Source: Variovorax sp. PMC12 (GTDB lineage Bacteria; Pseudomonadota; Gammaproteobacteria; Burkholderiales; Burkholderiaceae_C). From it: a DNA stretch of 64,000 bases. The DNA lies in the NCBI RefSeq assembly GCF_003019815.1, contig NZ_CP027773.1, forward strand, positions 879,001-943,000, written 5' to 3'. Positions within the stretch are counted from its first letter, which is position 1; the number at the start of each line of letters is the position of its first letter. This document shows positions 25,219 to 33,939 of this stretch, one piece after another. The position numbers and the translations under genes are program-made. Below the pieces are notes generated by a model that was not told the DNA's origin, did not search any database, and was given only the letters and a program-made list of their open reading frames with translations.

Positions 25219-26175
25219 ATGACATTGATTTCCACACCCCGCCGCCGGCTCATCCAGGGCGTTGCCGTCGCCGCCGTGCTGCCGTCTTTCGCCGCGCTGG
25301 CCCAGGCGCCCGCGCGCCAGCTCCGCATCGGCAACCAGAAAGGGCCGCTGAGCGTCCTCAAGGGCCGCGGAACGCTCGAGAAGCGTCTGGCGCCGCTGGG
25401 CGTGACCGTGAAGTGGACCGAGTTCACCGCCGGTCCCGTGCAGCTCGAAGCATTGAACGTCGGCTCGATCGACTTCGGCGACGTGGGCGAGGCGCCCCCC
25501 ATCTTCGCGCAGGCTGCCGGCGCGCCGCTGGCCTATGTGGCTGCGACCGTGCCGCGTCCGAAGGCCGAGGCGGTGCTCGTGCCCAAGGGCTCGGCCATCA
25601 AGACCGTGGCCGACCTGAAGGGCAAGAAGATCGCGCTCAACAAGGGCTCGAACGTCCACTACTTCATCGTCAAGCTGTTCGAGAAGCACGGCCTGCCGTA
25701 TGCCGACCTGAACCTGGTCTACCTGCCGCCGGCCGACGCGCGCGCCGCCTTCGAGAAGGGTTCGGTCGACGCCTGGGTCATCTGGGACCCGTTCCTGGCC
25801 GCGGCCGAGAAGTCGCTCGACGCGCGCATCCTGGCTGACGCCACCGGCGTGGTGGGCAACCGCGGGTACTACTTCTCGTCGCTCGACTACGTGGCCAGGA
25901 ACGCCGACGTGCTGGCCATCGCGGTCGAGGAGATCAACAAGATCGACGTCTGGGGCGCAGCCAACAAGGGCGACTACGCGGGCGAGCTCGCCACGCTCTG
26001 GGGCCTGCCGAGACCGGTGGCCGATCTCTCCGTGGGCCGCGTGGACTACGGCACCGCAGCCATCACCAAGGCCATCCTCGCCGAGCAGCAACAGATCGCC
26101 GACACCTTCTTCGCGCTGAAGCTGATCCCCAAGAAGATCAACGTGCTCGAAGCAGCCGGCGCCGGAGTCGCGTGA
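25219..26175 (+). CDS. ssuA: Aliphatic sulfonate ABC transporter substrate-binding protein (first copy)
   Basis: This 318-residue periplasmic binding protein captures alkanesulfonates. It has a twin-arginine-like signal (PRRRLIQGVAVAAVLP), then LRIGNQKGPLSVLKGRGTLEKRL, WTEFTAGPVQLEALNVGSID, KGSNVHYFIVKLFEKHGL and GSVDAWVIWDPFLAAAE, all typical of SsuA. Its TGA stop overlaps the ssuD ATG (26173-26177), so the two genes are coupled. A second SsuA is encoded at 28215; they share layout but differ throughout, suggesting different sulfonate preferences. Confidence 0.94.
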   Translation: MTLISTPRRRLIQGVAVAAVLPSFAALAQAPARQLRIGNQKGPLSVLKGRGTLEKRLAPLGVTVKWTEFTAGPVQLEALNVGSIDFGDVGEAPPIFAQAAGAPLAYVAATVPRPKAEAVLVPKGSAIKTVADLKGKKIALNKGSNVHYFIVKLFEKHGLPYADLNLVYLPPADARAAFEKGSVDAWVIWDPFLAAAEKSLDARILADATGVVGNRGYYFSSLDYVARNADVLAIAVEEINKIDVWGAANKGDYAGELATLWGLPRPVADLSVGRVDYGTAAITKAILAEQQQIADTFFALKLIPKKINVLEAAGAGVA

Positions 26176-27344
26176 TGCAGATTTTCTGGTTCCTCCCCAC
26201 GCACGGCGACAGCCGCTACCTGGGCACGAGCGAAGGCGCGCGCCCCATCGACCTGGCCTACCTGCAGCAGATTGCCGGCGCGGCCGACAACCTCGGCTAC
26301 GAGGGCGTGCTCATTCCCACGGGCCGTTCGTGCGAAGACCCGTGGGTCATCGCGTCGAGCCTGATCGGCGCGACCAGGAAGCTCAAGTTCCTGGTGGCGG
26401 TGCGCCCGGGCCTGCACCAGCCCAGCCTGGCCGCGCGCATGGCCGCGACCTTCGACCGGCTCTCGGGCGGCCGCCTGCTGGTGAACCTGGTGACGGGCGG
26501 CGACCGGGCCGAGCTGGAGGGCGACGGTGTCTATCTCGACCATGCCGCGCGCTACGAGCAGTCGGCCGAATTCATCCGCATCTGGCGCGAGATCATCGCG
26601 CGCAGCCATGAAGGGCAGTCCTTCGACTACGAAGGCAAGCACCTGAGCGTGAAGGGCGCCAAGCTGCTGTACCCGCCGGTGCAGAAGCCGTATCCGCCCG
26701 TGTGGTTCGGCGGTTCGTCGGCCGCGGCGCACGATCTTGCGGCGGAGCAGGTCGATGCCTACCTCACCTGGGGCGAGCCGCCCGCGGAAGTCGCCAAGAA
26801 GATTGCCGACGTGCGCGCGCGCGCCGAGCGCAAGGGCCGCAAGGTGGAGTTCGGCATTCGCCTGCACGTGATCGTGCGCGAGACCGAAGACGCCGCCTGG
26901 AAAGCCGCGGAGGAACTCATCAGCCGCGTGGACGACGAGACCGTGATCCGCGCACAGGCCGCTTTTGCGCGCATGGACTCCGAAGGCCAGCGCCGCATGG
27001 CCGCGCTGCATGCGGGCGGCGCGAAGCGCTCGCGCGCCGACCTGGAGATCGCGCCGAACCTCTGGGCCGGCGTGGGCCTGGTGCGCGGCGGAGCAGGCAC
27101 CGCACTGGTGGGCGATGCGAAGACCGTCGCCGCGCGCATCGAGGAATACGCGGCGCTCGGCCTCGACAAGTTCATTCTCTCGGGCTACCCGCACCTGGAG
27201 GAGGCGTACCGCTTCGCCGAGCTGGTGTTCCCGCTGCTATCGCGCAAGGCGAAGACGCAGCTGGCGGGCGGCTCGCTCAGCGGCCCGTTCGGCGAGGTCG
27301 TCGCCAACCTCGACGCCCCCTCGCGCCTCGTTTCCCAAAGCTAG
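26175..27344 (+). CDS. ssuD: FMNH2-dependent alkanesulfonate monooxygenase
   Basis: This 389-residue luciferase-fold enzyme cleaves alkanesulfonates to aldehyde and sulfite using FMNH2 and oxygen. Family segments are IFWFLPTHGDSRYLG, VLIPTGRSCEDPWV, VNLVTGGDRAELEGDGV and PPVWFGGSSAAAHDLAAEQVDAYLTWGEPP. The C-terminal LDKFILSGYPHLEEAYRFAELVFPLL closes the barrel. Length fits SsuD. Its reductant comes from SsuE, encoded upstream. The ATG at 26175 overlaps the stop of ssuA, and ssuC follows after 14 bp. Confidence 0.96.
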   Translation: MQIFWFLPTHGDSRYLGTSEGARPIDLAYLQQIAGAADNLGYEGVLIPTGRSCEDPWVIASSLIGATRKLKFLVAVRPGLHQPSLAARMAATFDRLSGGRLLVNLVTGGDRAELEGDGVYLDHAARYEQSAEFIRIWREIIARSHEGQSFDYEGKHLSVKGAKLLYPPVQKPYPPVWFGGSSAAAHDLAAEQVDAYLTWGEPPAEVAKKIADVRARAERKGRKVEFGIRLHVIVRETEDAAWKAAEELISRVDDETVIRAQAAFARMDSEGQRRMAALHAGGAKRSRADLEIAPNLWAGVGLVRGGAGTALVGDAKTVAARIEEYAALGLDKFILSGYPHLEEAYRFAELVFPLLSRKAKTQLAGGSLSGPFGEVVANLDAPSRLVSQS

Positions 27345-27358
27345 AAGGACCGCATGCC

Positions 27359-28204
27359 ATGACGGAACAAGTTCAGGAACTGCCGGCCGTCGCGCCGGCC
27401 GAAAGCGAGGGCAGCGTGCTCAAGTCCTTCGCGGTCAATGTCGCGAAGCGGCTGGTGCCGTGGCTCGTGCCCGTGGGGCTCATCGTGTTCTGGCAGATCG
27501 CGTCGTCGCTGGGCTGGCTCAGCACGCGCGTGCTGCCGGCACCGGTCGATGTGGTCAAGGCCGCGTGGAACCTCACGGTGTCGGGCGAGCTGTGGACGCA
27601 TGTGAAGGTGAGTGCCGGGCGTGCGCTGGCGGGGCTGGCCATCGGTGGCGGGGCGGGGCTGGCGCTCGGCCTGCTCACCGGTTCGGTGAAGTTCGCCGAG
27701 ACGCTGCTCGACTCCACCATCCAGATGGTGCGCAACATTCCCGCGCTGGCGTTGATTCCGCTGGTGATCCTGTGGTTCGGCATCGACGAATCGGCCAAGC
27801 TGTTTTTGATCTCTGTGTCGGTGTTCTTCCCGATCTACCTGAACACCTTCCACGGCATCCGCAACGTCGATCCGCAGCTGATCGAGATGGGCCGCACCTA
27901 CGGCCTGTCGCGCTGGCAGCTGTACCGCGAGGTGATCCTGCCGGGCGCGCTGTCGTCCATCCTCGTGGGGCTGCGCTTCTCGCTGGGGCTGATGTGGGTG
28001 ATCCTGATCGTGGCCGAAACCATCTCGGCGCAGGCCGGCATCGGCTACCTCACGATGAACGCCCGCGAGTTCCTGCAGACCGACATCGTGCTGGTGGGCA
28101 TCCTGCTGTACGCGCTGCTCGGCAAGCTGGCCGACCTGTTCGCGCGCGGACTGGAGCAATGGTGGCTGCGGTGGCATCCCGGCTACCAGCGCAAGGCGAA
28201 GTGA
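27359..28204 (+). CDS. ssuC: Sulfonate ABC transporter permease
   Basis: This 281-residue inner-membrane permease has about six transmembrane helices. The EAA-type cytoplasmic loop that docks on the ATPase is EMGRTYGLSRWQLYREVILPGA. The N-terminal WLVPVGLIVFWQIASSLGWL and the IPALALIPLVILWFG segment are typical of SsuC/TauC permeases. AGAAGGA lies upstream of the ATG. It works with SsuB and with either or both SsuA proteins encoded around it. Confidence 0.95.
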   Translation: MTEQVQELPAVAPAESEGSVLKSFAVNVAKRLVPWLVPVGLIVFWQIASSLGWLSTRVLPAPVDVVKAAWNLTVSGELWTHVKVSAGRALAGLAIGGGAGLALGLLTGSVKFAETLLDSTIQMVRNIPALALIPLVILWFGIDESAKLFLISVSVFFPIYLNTFHGIRNVDPQLIEMGRTYGLSRWQLYREVILPGALSSILVGLRFSLGLMWVILIVAETISAQAGIGYLTMNAREFLQTDIVLVGILLYALLGKLADLFARGLEQWWLRWHPGYQRKAK

Positions 28205-28214
28205 GGGCAGTGGC

Positions 28215-29189
28215 ATGACGACGCATTCATCCGACATCTCGCGCCGCACGGCCATTGCGACCCTGGCCGCGCTGGGCTCGGGCGCGGTGCTCGCGCAGGG
28301 CTTGGCCGCGCGGCCCGTGACCGTGCGGCTGGGCTACCAGAAGTCTTCCACGCTGATCGCCGTGCTGAAGGCACAGGGCGTGCTCGAAAAGCAACTGGCG
28401 CCGCTCAACGCCACGCTGAGCTGGCACGAGTTCACCAGCGGCCTGCCGCTGCTGGAGGCGCTGAACCTCGACAACCTCGACATCAGCGCCGACGTGGCCG
28501 ACACAGTGCCGGTGTTCGCACAGGCGGCCGGCGCCGAGCTGACTTTCATCGCGCAGGAGGCGCCGTCGCCCGCCGCGCAGGCCATCGTGGTGCGCGAAGA
28601 CTCGCCGATCAGGACCGTGGCCGATCTCAAGGGCAGGAAGGTCGGCTTCGCGAAGGCAGCCGGCGCGCACTACCTGCTGATCGCCGCGCTCGACAAGGCC
28701 GGCCTGTCGTTCAGGGACATCGAGCCCGCCTACCTCACGCCCGCCGACGGCCGTGCTGCTTTCGAGAAAGGCGCCATCGACGCATGGGTGGTGTGGGACC
28801 CGTTCCTGGCCGCAGCGCAGCGCCAGTCGAAGGTGCGCGTGCTGGCCGACGGCGCGGGCATCGCGTCTTACCAGCGCTACTACCTTGCCAGCACCAAGTT
28901 CGCGAAGGCGCGGCCCGACGTGCTGCGCGTGGTCTACGCCGAGCTGGAAAAGACCGGCAAATGGGTCAAGCAGAACCCGAAGGACGCGGCGGCGCTGCTG
29001 TCGCCCGTGTGGGGCCTGGACGGCGCGACCATCGAGCAGGCCAACGCCCGCCGCAGCTACGCGGTGCGGCCGGTCGTGGCCGAAGGCCTGACAGAACAGC
29101 AGCGCATCGCCGATGCCTTCTTCGCCGAGAAGCTGCTGCCCAGAAAAATCGATGCGCTGAATGTGGCGCTGTTCAAACCCGGAGCCTGA
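28215..29189 (+). CDS. Aliphatic sulfonate ABC transporter substrate-binding protein (second copy)
   Basis: This 324-residue SsuA-type protein starts with a twin-arginine signal (SRRTAIATLAALGSG) and continues VTVRLGYQKSSTLIAVLKAQ, WHEFTSGLPLLEALNLDNLD and GAIDAWVVWDPFLAAAQ. It is clearly paralogous to the protein encoded at 25219 but not a recent duplicate. It starts 11 bp after ssuC and ends 6 bp before ssuB, so it is an integral member of the operon. Two binding proteins feeding one permease would widen the range of sulfonates imported, which is inferred. Confidence 0.92.
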   Translation: MTTHSSDISRRTAIATLAALGSGAVLAQGLAARPVTVRLGYQKSSTLIAVLKAQGVLEKQLAPLNATLSWHEFTSGLPLLEALNLDNLDISADVADTVPVFAQAAGAELTFIAQEAPSPAAQAIVVREDSPIRTVADLKGRKVGFAKAAGAHYLLIAALDKAGLSFRDIEPAYLTPADGRAAFEKGAIDAWVVWDPFLAAAQRQSKVRVLADGAGIASYQRYYLASTKFAKARPDVLRVVYAELEKTGKWVKQNPKDAAALLSPVWGLDGATIEQANARRSYAVRPVVAEGLTEQQRIADAFFAEKLLPRKIDALNVALFKPGA

Positions 29190-29194
29190 AGCCC

Positions 29195-30037
29195 ATGAGT
29201 GCCGTCCTGAAAGACATCCAACCCCAGGCCCCCTCGCCGGCGATTCCCGGCGGCGTGCGCCTGGAAGCGCGCGGCCTGCACAAGCGCTACGGCGCGCGCG
29301 AGGTGCTGCGCAACACCCGGCTCGCCATCGAGCCCGGCCAGTTCATCGCCATCGTCGGACGCAGCGGCTGCGGCAAGAGCACGCTGCTGCGGCTCATCGC
29401 CGGGCTGGAGGAGCCGACCTCCGGCGGGCTCTACACCGACGGCAAGCAGGTGCACGGCCTGCACGACGACACCCGCATCATGTTCCAGGAGGCGCGCCTC
29501 CTGCCGTGGCGCCGCGTGCTCGACAACGTGACGCTGGGCCTGTCGAACGATGCCAAGGCGCGCGGCAAGGAGGTGCTCGCGCAGGTCGGCCTGGCCGACC
29601 GCGAGAACGAATGGCCGGCGCGCCTGTCGGGCGGCCAGCGGCAGCGCGTGGCACTGGCGCGTGCGCTGGTGCACCACCCGCGCCTGCTGCTGCTGGACGA
29701 GCCGCTGGGCGCGCTGGATGCGTTGACGCGCATCGAGATGCACCGGCTCATCGAGAACCTGTGGCAGCGCCACCGCTTCACCGCGCTGCTGGTGACGCAC
29801 GACGTGCAGGAAGCCGTGGCGCTGGCCGACCGCGTGATCCTCATCGAGGACGGCCGCATCGCGCTCGACGAGAACATCGCGCTGGCCCGCCCACGCTCGC
29901 AGGGCGACCCGGCCTTCGCCGCAATCGAGAAACGAATCCTCGACAGGGTGCTGCAGAAGCCGGAAGACACCGCGCCCGAGAGCACCGACGCCAGCTGGCT
30001 CACGACACCGGCGCACGCATTGCGCTGGGCGATCTGA
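29195..30037 (+). CDS. ssuB: Sulfonate ABC transporter ATP-binding protein
   Basis: This 280-residue ATPase has Walker A GRSGCGKST, Q-loop MFQEARLLPWR, signature LSGGQRQRVALARAL, Walker B LLLLDEPLGALDAL and the switch His in LLVTHDVQEAV. The PWRRVLDNV element after the Q-loop is typical of the nitrate/sulfonate/taurine importer group. It powers SsuC. An N-terminal extension of about 20 residues precedes the ABC domain and a C-terminal tail of about 40 residues follows it. Confidence 0.95.
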   Translation: MSAVLKDIQPQAPSPAIPGGVRLEARGLHKRYGAREVLRNTRLAIEPGQFIAIVGRSGCGKSTLLRLIAGLEEPTSGGLYTDGKQVHGLHDDTRIMFQEARLLPWRRVLDNVTLGLSNDAKARGKEVLAQVGLADRENEWPARLSGGQRQRVALARALVHHPRLLLLDEPLGALDALTRIEMHRLIENLWQRHRFTALLVTHDVQEAVALADRVILIEDGRIALDENIALARPRSQGDPAFAAIEKRILDRVLQKPEDTAPESTDASWLTTPAHALRWAI

Positions 30038-30075
30038 GCTTCTTCATCCATCAGCCCATCCTGAAAGGTAGTCGC

Positions 30076-31365
30076 ATGTCGCAGAACTGGAAATTCGAAA
30101 CCCTGTCGGTGCACGCCGGCTATTCGCCCGAACCGACCACGCGCGCGGTCGCGCCCCCCATCTACCAGACGGTGGCGTATGCCTTCGACAGCGCGCAGCA
30201 CGGCGCGGACCTGTTCGACCTGAAGGTGCCGGGCAACATCTACACCCGCATCAACAACCCGACGCAGGACGTGCTGGAGCAGCGCGTGGCGGCGCTCGAA
30301 GGCGGCATTGCCGCGCTCGCCCTGGCCTCGGGCCAGGCGGCCGTGACCTACGCGATCCAGACCATCGCGGAGGCGGGCGACAACATCATCAGCAGCACGG
30401 CGCTGTATGGCGGTACCTACAACCTGTTCGCCCACACGCTGCCGCAGTTCGGCATCACCACGCGCTTCGCGGACCATCGTGATCCGTCCAGCTTCGAGAA
30501 GCTGTTCGACGACAGGACCAAGGCGGTGTTCGTCGAATCGCTGGGCAACCCGGCGGGCAACGTGACCGACATCGCGGCCATTGCCGAGATCGCGCACCGC
30601 CACGGCGTGCCGCTGATCGTCGACAACACCGTCCCGTCGCCGTATCTGAGCCGCCCCATCGAGCACGGCGCCGACATCGTGGTGCATTCGCTCACCAAGT
30701 ACCTGGGCGGCCACGGCACCAGCATCGGCGGTGCCATCGTCGATTCGGGCAAGTTCCCGTGGGCCGAGCACAAGCAACGCTTCAGGCGGCTGAACGAGCC
30801 CGACGTGAGTTACCACGGCGTGGTCTACACCGAGGCGCTGGGCCCGGCGGCGTACATCGGCCGTGCGCGCGTGGTGCCGCTGCGCAATACCGGCGCGGCC
30901 ATCTCGCCGTTCAACGCCTTCCTGATCCTGCAGGGTATCGAGACGCTGGCGCTGCGCATGGACCGGATCAGCAGCAACGCACTTGCGGTGGCGCAACACC
31001 TGAAACAGAGCAAGGCCGTGAACTGGGTGAACTACGCGGCGCTCGAAGACCACCCCGACTACCTGTTGGCGAAGAAGTACTTCGGCGGCCGCTCCAGCGG
31101 CGTGCTGACCTTCGGCATCGGCGCGGGCCGCGAGGGCGGCGCGAAGTTCCTCGATGCGCTGAAACTCTTCACGCGCCTGGTGAACATCGGCGACGTGCGC
31201 TCGCTGGCCACACACCCGGCCTCGACCACGCACCGGCAACTGTCGTCCGAAGAGCTGGCCAGGGCCGGCGTGACGGAAGACACCGTGCGCCTGTCGGTCG
31301 GCATCGAGCACATCGACGACCTGATCGCCGACCTCGACCAGGCCCTTGCCGCCGCATCGAACTGA
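30076..31365 (+). CDS. metY: O-acetylhomoserine sulfhydrylase
   Basis: This 429-residue PLP enzyme makes homocysteine from O-acetylhomoserine and sulfide. The PLP lysine is Lys208 in VVHSLTKYLGGHG. Other signatures are YTRINNPTQDVLEQRVAALEGG, ALASGQAAVTYAI and the C-terminal RLSVGIEHIDDLIADLDQAL. Length favours MetY over the shorter cystathionine enzymes. It follows ssuB by 38 bp, so sulfite released by SsuD and reduced to sulfide could be captured directly. A run of eight T at 31371-31378 follows its stop without a hairpin. Confidence 0.94.
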   Translation: MSQNWKFETLSVHAGYSPEPTTRAVAPPIYQTVAYAFDSAQHGADLFDLKVPGNIYTRINNPTQDVLEQRVAALEGGIAALALASGQAAVTYAIQTIAEAGDNIISSTALYGGTYNLFAHTLPQFGITTRFADHRDPSSFEKLFDDRTKAVFVESLGNPAGNVTDIAAIAEIAHRHGVPLIVDNTVPSPYLSRPIEHGADIVVHSLTKYLGGHGTSIGGAIVDSGKFPWAEHKQRFRRLNEPDVSYHGVVYTEALGPAAYIGRARVVPLRNTGAAISPFNAFLILQGIETLALRMDRISSNALAVAQHLKQSKAVNWVNYAALEDHPDYLLAKKYFGGRSSGVLTFGIGAGREGGAKFLDALKLFTRLVNIGDVRSLATHPASTTHRQLSSEELARAGVTEDTVRLSVGIEHIDDLIADLDQALAAASN

Positions 31366-31384
31366 AAGACTTTTTTTTGAAGAA

Positions 31385-31981
31385 ATGACCGCACTGCAAT
31401 CCATCCCCGAAGCCGCGCTGGACCAGCTGTTCCGCAAGGCCCGCACCGTGCACGCGTTCAAGCCGGTGCCGGTGACCGACGAGCTGATCCACAAGCTCTA
31501 CGACCTCGTGAAGTGGGGCCCGACCGCCTTCAACGCCCAGCCGGCGCGCTACGTGTTCGTGCGCAGCGAAGAGGGCAAGGCGAAGCTGAAGCCGGCGGTG
31601 TCTGCTGGCAACACCGCGCAGACGCTGGCTGCCGGCGTGACGGTGATCGTGGCGCACGACACGCGCTTCTACGAGCACCTGCCCGCGCAGTTCCCGGCCT
31701 ACGACGCCAAGCCGCTCTTCGAGAAGAGCGCCGAGGCCGCGCAAGCCACTGCCTTCCGCAACAGCAGCCTGCAGGGCGCCTACCTGATCCTGGCGGCGCG
31801 CGCGTTGGGCCTCGACGCGGGGCCGCAGTCGGGCTTCAACGCGGAGCTGGTCGACAAGGCCTTCTTCCCCGATGGCCGCTACAAGGCCAACTTCCTGGTG
31901 AACCTCGGCGTGGCCGACCACGCCGGCACCTTCGAGCGCGGCCCCCGGCTGGCGTTCGAAGAGGTGGCCGAGATCGTCTGA
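31385..31981 (+). CDS. Nitroreductase-family protein, malonic semialdehyde reductase-like
   Basis: This 198-residue flavoprotein resembles the RutE/HadB subgroup of nitroreductases: TVHAFKPVPVTDELIHKLYDLVKWGPTAFN is cut here to WGPTAFNAQPARYVFV, followed by FRNSSLQGAYLILAARALGLDAGPQSGF. It should bind FMN and reduce small carbonyl or nitro compounds with NAD(P)H. In this context it may handle aldehydes released by SsuD, which is inferred. It lies 19 bp after metY. Confidence 0.82.
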   Translation: MTALQSIPEAALDQLFRKARTVHAFKPVPVTDELIHKLYDLVKWGPTAFNAQPARYVFVRSEEGKAKLKPAVSAGNTAQTLAAGVTVIVAHDTRFYEHLPAQFPAYDAKPLFEKSAEAAQATAFRNSSLQGAYLILAARALGLDAGPQSGFNAELVDKAFFPDGRYKANFLVNLGVADHAGTFERGPRLAFEEVAEIV

Positions 31982-32054
31982 CGGCAGCCACCTCATCTCA
32001 TCTTTTTCCGTGCTTTTCCTCAACGAATTTCCTCAACCCGAAAGAGAACCCATC

Positions 32055-32270
32055 ATGTCCATTCAAGCCATCAACGTACGCAACCAGTTCAAGGGCAAGG
32101 TCCGCGAAATCATCCGCGGCGACGTCGTCTCCGAGGTCGATGTCGAGACCGCCTGGGGCATCGTCACTTCGGTCATCACCACGCGCTCGGTCGACGAGCT
32201 GCAATTGAAGGTGGGCTCCGACGTGGTCGCGCTCGTGAAGTCGACCGAGGTTTCGATCGCGAAGCTCTGA
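32055..32270 (+). CDS. Molybdopterin-binding (Mop/TOBE) protein
   Basis: This 71-residue protein is a single TOBE domain of the Mop type: INVRNQFKGKVREIIRGDVVSEVDVE is the core, and the chain ends DVVALVKSTEVSIAKL. Such proteins bind molybdate or related oxyanions as oligomers. The ATG at 32055 follows AAAGAGAA and gives the family N-terminus; an earlier in-frame start at 32010 is unneeded. It is the last gene before a clear terminator, ending the ssu/metY transcript. Confidence 0.9.
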   Translation: MSIQAINVRNQFKGKVREIIRGDVVSEVDVETAWGIVTSVITTRSVDELQLKVGSDVVALVKSTEVSIAKL

Positions 32271-32294
32271 CGGACCCTCGGGCATCTGCGACAA

Positions 32295-32324
32295 CCCGGC
32301 GCTGTCATGGCGCCGGGTTTTTTT
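32295..32324 (+). terminator. Rho-independent terminator after the ssu/metY/mop run
   Basis: CCCGGCGC (32295-32302) pairs perfectly with GCGCCGGG (32310-32317) over a 7-base loop and is followed by seven T. This is the strongest intrinsic terminator in the window. Confidence 0.92.
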
Positions 32325-32549
32325 GTTTCTGGGGTGATTGTTTGCAATCGCTTTGGGCGGTTTACAGGCGTGTCGAAATCGAATGTGCTGAATGTCAGGA
32401 ATCCGATGAATCTTTGAAAGCCACACATCAGCCTTGAAGGGGCCGCCATAGCATGCGCCGCGAGATCGCGGTCCATGCCCTGAACCGGCTTGCGGCTCCA
32501 TCTCGCGAAGAGTCGAAAAAACAAACGGAAATCTTCAGGGAGTCACCGC

Positions 32550-33215
32550 ATGCGTGTGGAAATCGATGAGCATGGAATGATCAGTCACGCGCGAGTCAGG
32601 CACGCTCGCAGCACCCGGATCGAGAGAGGAAAGAGAACCGGAGCCATCACCGGAATCGTGGTGCACCAGACGGACGCCGATACTTCGGCGTCTTCATTGA
32701 ACAGCTACAGGCAGCCGGGTGCCAACGGCGCGCACTTTCTCATCGACAAGGATGGGACGATCTATCAGACGGCAGCGATCTATCAGCGGACGAATCATGT
32801 GGGGCCGTTGAAGGCGAGGTGCCTGGTGATGCCGACGTGCAAGATGTCCGACTTTCCTCCCAAGGTAGGGCCGGCGGAGATGCATCGCATCGAGATGCTC
32901 AAGGCGCCTGCGGACCGGTATCCGAGCAATATGGAGGCTGTCGGGATCGAGATGGTTGGGAGGGCGAGGCTGCCGGCGAGTGTGAGGCTGCTTCCCACAG
33001 AGTTGACGTGGCCTCCCGAAAAGGTGCGGGCCAAGTACGCTGTATTCGACACGCCGACTGCTGCTCAAAATCAATCGCTTTCGTGGCTTGTCAGAGTGCT
33101 TCAAAATTCGATGCAAATTGCTGCGGATGAAGTCTTTCGTCATCCTGTGGTCAGCAGAAAAAATCCAACTGAGGCACAGGGCGCAGATTGGAATCTCTCG
33201 GTACCAGCACCATGA
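32550..33215 (+). CDS. Peptidoglycan amidase, probable toxic effector
   Basis: This 221-residue protein has an Amidase_2 (N-acetylmuramoyl-L-alanine amidase) fold. Key residues are His39 in GIVVHQTDAD, His62 in GAHFLIDKDGTIYQ, Glu134 in VGIEMVG and His198 in VFRHPVVSRKNPTEAQ. The NPTEA ending replaces the Lys-x-Asp-Pro-Gly of AmpD-like enzymes. It lacks a signal peptide, as expected if exported by a type VI system. The ATG at 32550 follows CAGGGAG. The next gene overlaps in ATGA and encodes a periplasmic protein, so an effector/immunity pair is likely. The DNA here is visibly less GC-rich than its surroundings. Confidence 0.8.
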   Translation: MRVEIDEHGMISHARVRHARSTRIERGKRTGAITGIVVHQTDADTSASSLNSYRQPGANGAHFLIDKDGTIYQTAAIYQRTNHVGPLKARCLVMPTCKMSDFPPKVGPAEMHRIEMLKAPADRYPSNMEAVGIEMVGRARLPASVRLLPTELTWPPEKVRAKYAVFDTPTAAQNQSLSWLVRVLQNSMQIAADEVFRHPVVSRKNPTEAQGADWNLSVPAP

Positions 33216-33775
33216 CCAACTCAAGACTTTTCATGACTGCTGCGGCGCTGGCTGTGGCTGTAATTTCTTTGTCGGCGCAGGCCGCGGACCGGCGATACCC
33301 CATTGGCTATGTCAGGAAGGTGGAGGTCACGCATCCTTCACACCGAAGCGCTTGGGAAAACAAGGACTTTCTGGATTGCGACGATGTCGTCCTTACAGAG
33401 GAAGACGTTCTATATGCCCTGAGGTATATGCACAGGATTTCGTGGAAAGCCTACGATCCGGAGAAGATGGACACCACGGGCTGTGAAGGGCAAGCGCTTG
33501 TGACGTTCAAGAACGGAAAAATCCTCGCGATGGGAATCGAGCCCACCGGGCGGATCAGCACCGCAGAGTTCGATTCCAAGATGAAATCTACGGCGAGTCC
33601 CCTGGGTTTTTACGAATGCCATCCGTGCGGAGAACGCAAGATGGCTCTTCTCAAGGACGCGTTGAATCGCGCTGATGAGCGCAGGCTCAAGCGAATGGAA
33701 GCCGAAGGACGGATCCCACCTGGCGAGGCGGAAATCCTGCTGAAGAAGGCGCGGGCTGATCGTGAAAGGCCATGA
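33212..33775 (+). CDS. Exported protein, candidate immunity partner of the amidase
   Basis: This 187-residue protein begins with a Sec signal peptide ending SAQA, so it is periplasmic. Cysteines occur in LDCDDV, TTGCEG and ECHPCGE, suggesting two disulfides. A basic C-terminal helix (about 145-187) follows. I recognise no family. Its start overlaps the amidase stop codon, the tightest possible coupling, and its location in the compartment where the amidase would act fits an immunity role. That function is inferred from context only. Confidence 0.65.
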   Translation: MTNSRLFMTAAALAVAVISLSAQAADRRYPIGYVRKVEVTHPSHRSAWENKDFLDCDDVVLTEEDVLYALRYMHRISWKAYDPEKMDTTGCEGQALVTFKNGKILAMGIEPTGRISTAEFDSKMKSTASPLGFYECHPCGERKMALLKDALNRADERRLKRMEAEGRIPPGEAEILLKKARADRERP

Positions 33776-33832
33776 TTTGTTTTTCGACGCTGCATGATTC
33801 CGTGATCGCGCGCACCAGCCTATACAACGGCT

Positions 33833-33858
33833 GGTTGTTAAGAACCGACTTTTCGGTT
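33833..33858 (+). promoter_or_regulatory. Overlapping inverted repeats upstream of the encapsulin cluster
   Basis: GGTT (33833-33836) and AACC (33843-33846) form one inverted pair, and AACCGA (33843-33848) with TCGGTT (33853-33858) a second that shares the middle arm. They lie about 85 bp before the rhodanese gene, in the only sizeable gap upstream of the cluster. This could be an operator for the cluster's XRE protein or for CysB; which one is not determined. Confidence 0.4.
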
Positions 33859-33939
33859 GTTTGAGCTTCGGCCCCTGGCTTCTACAGTGGTGGTTATCGC
33901 CATCAGGGCGAATGCACCGCACAACAGGAGCCTCATCGC

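Noticed and set aside
31371..31378. Run of eight T after metY considered as a terminator
   Set aside because: No GC-rich hairpin precedes it, and the next gene starts seven bases later.
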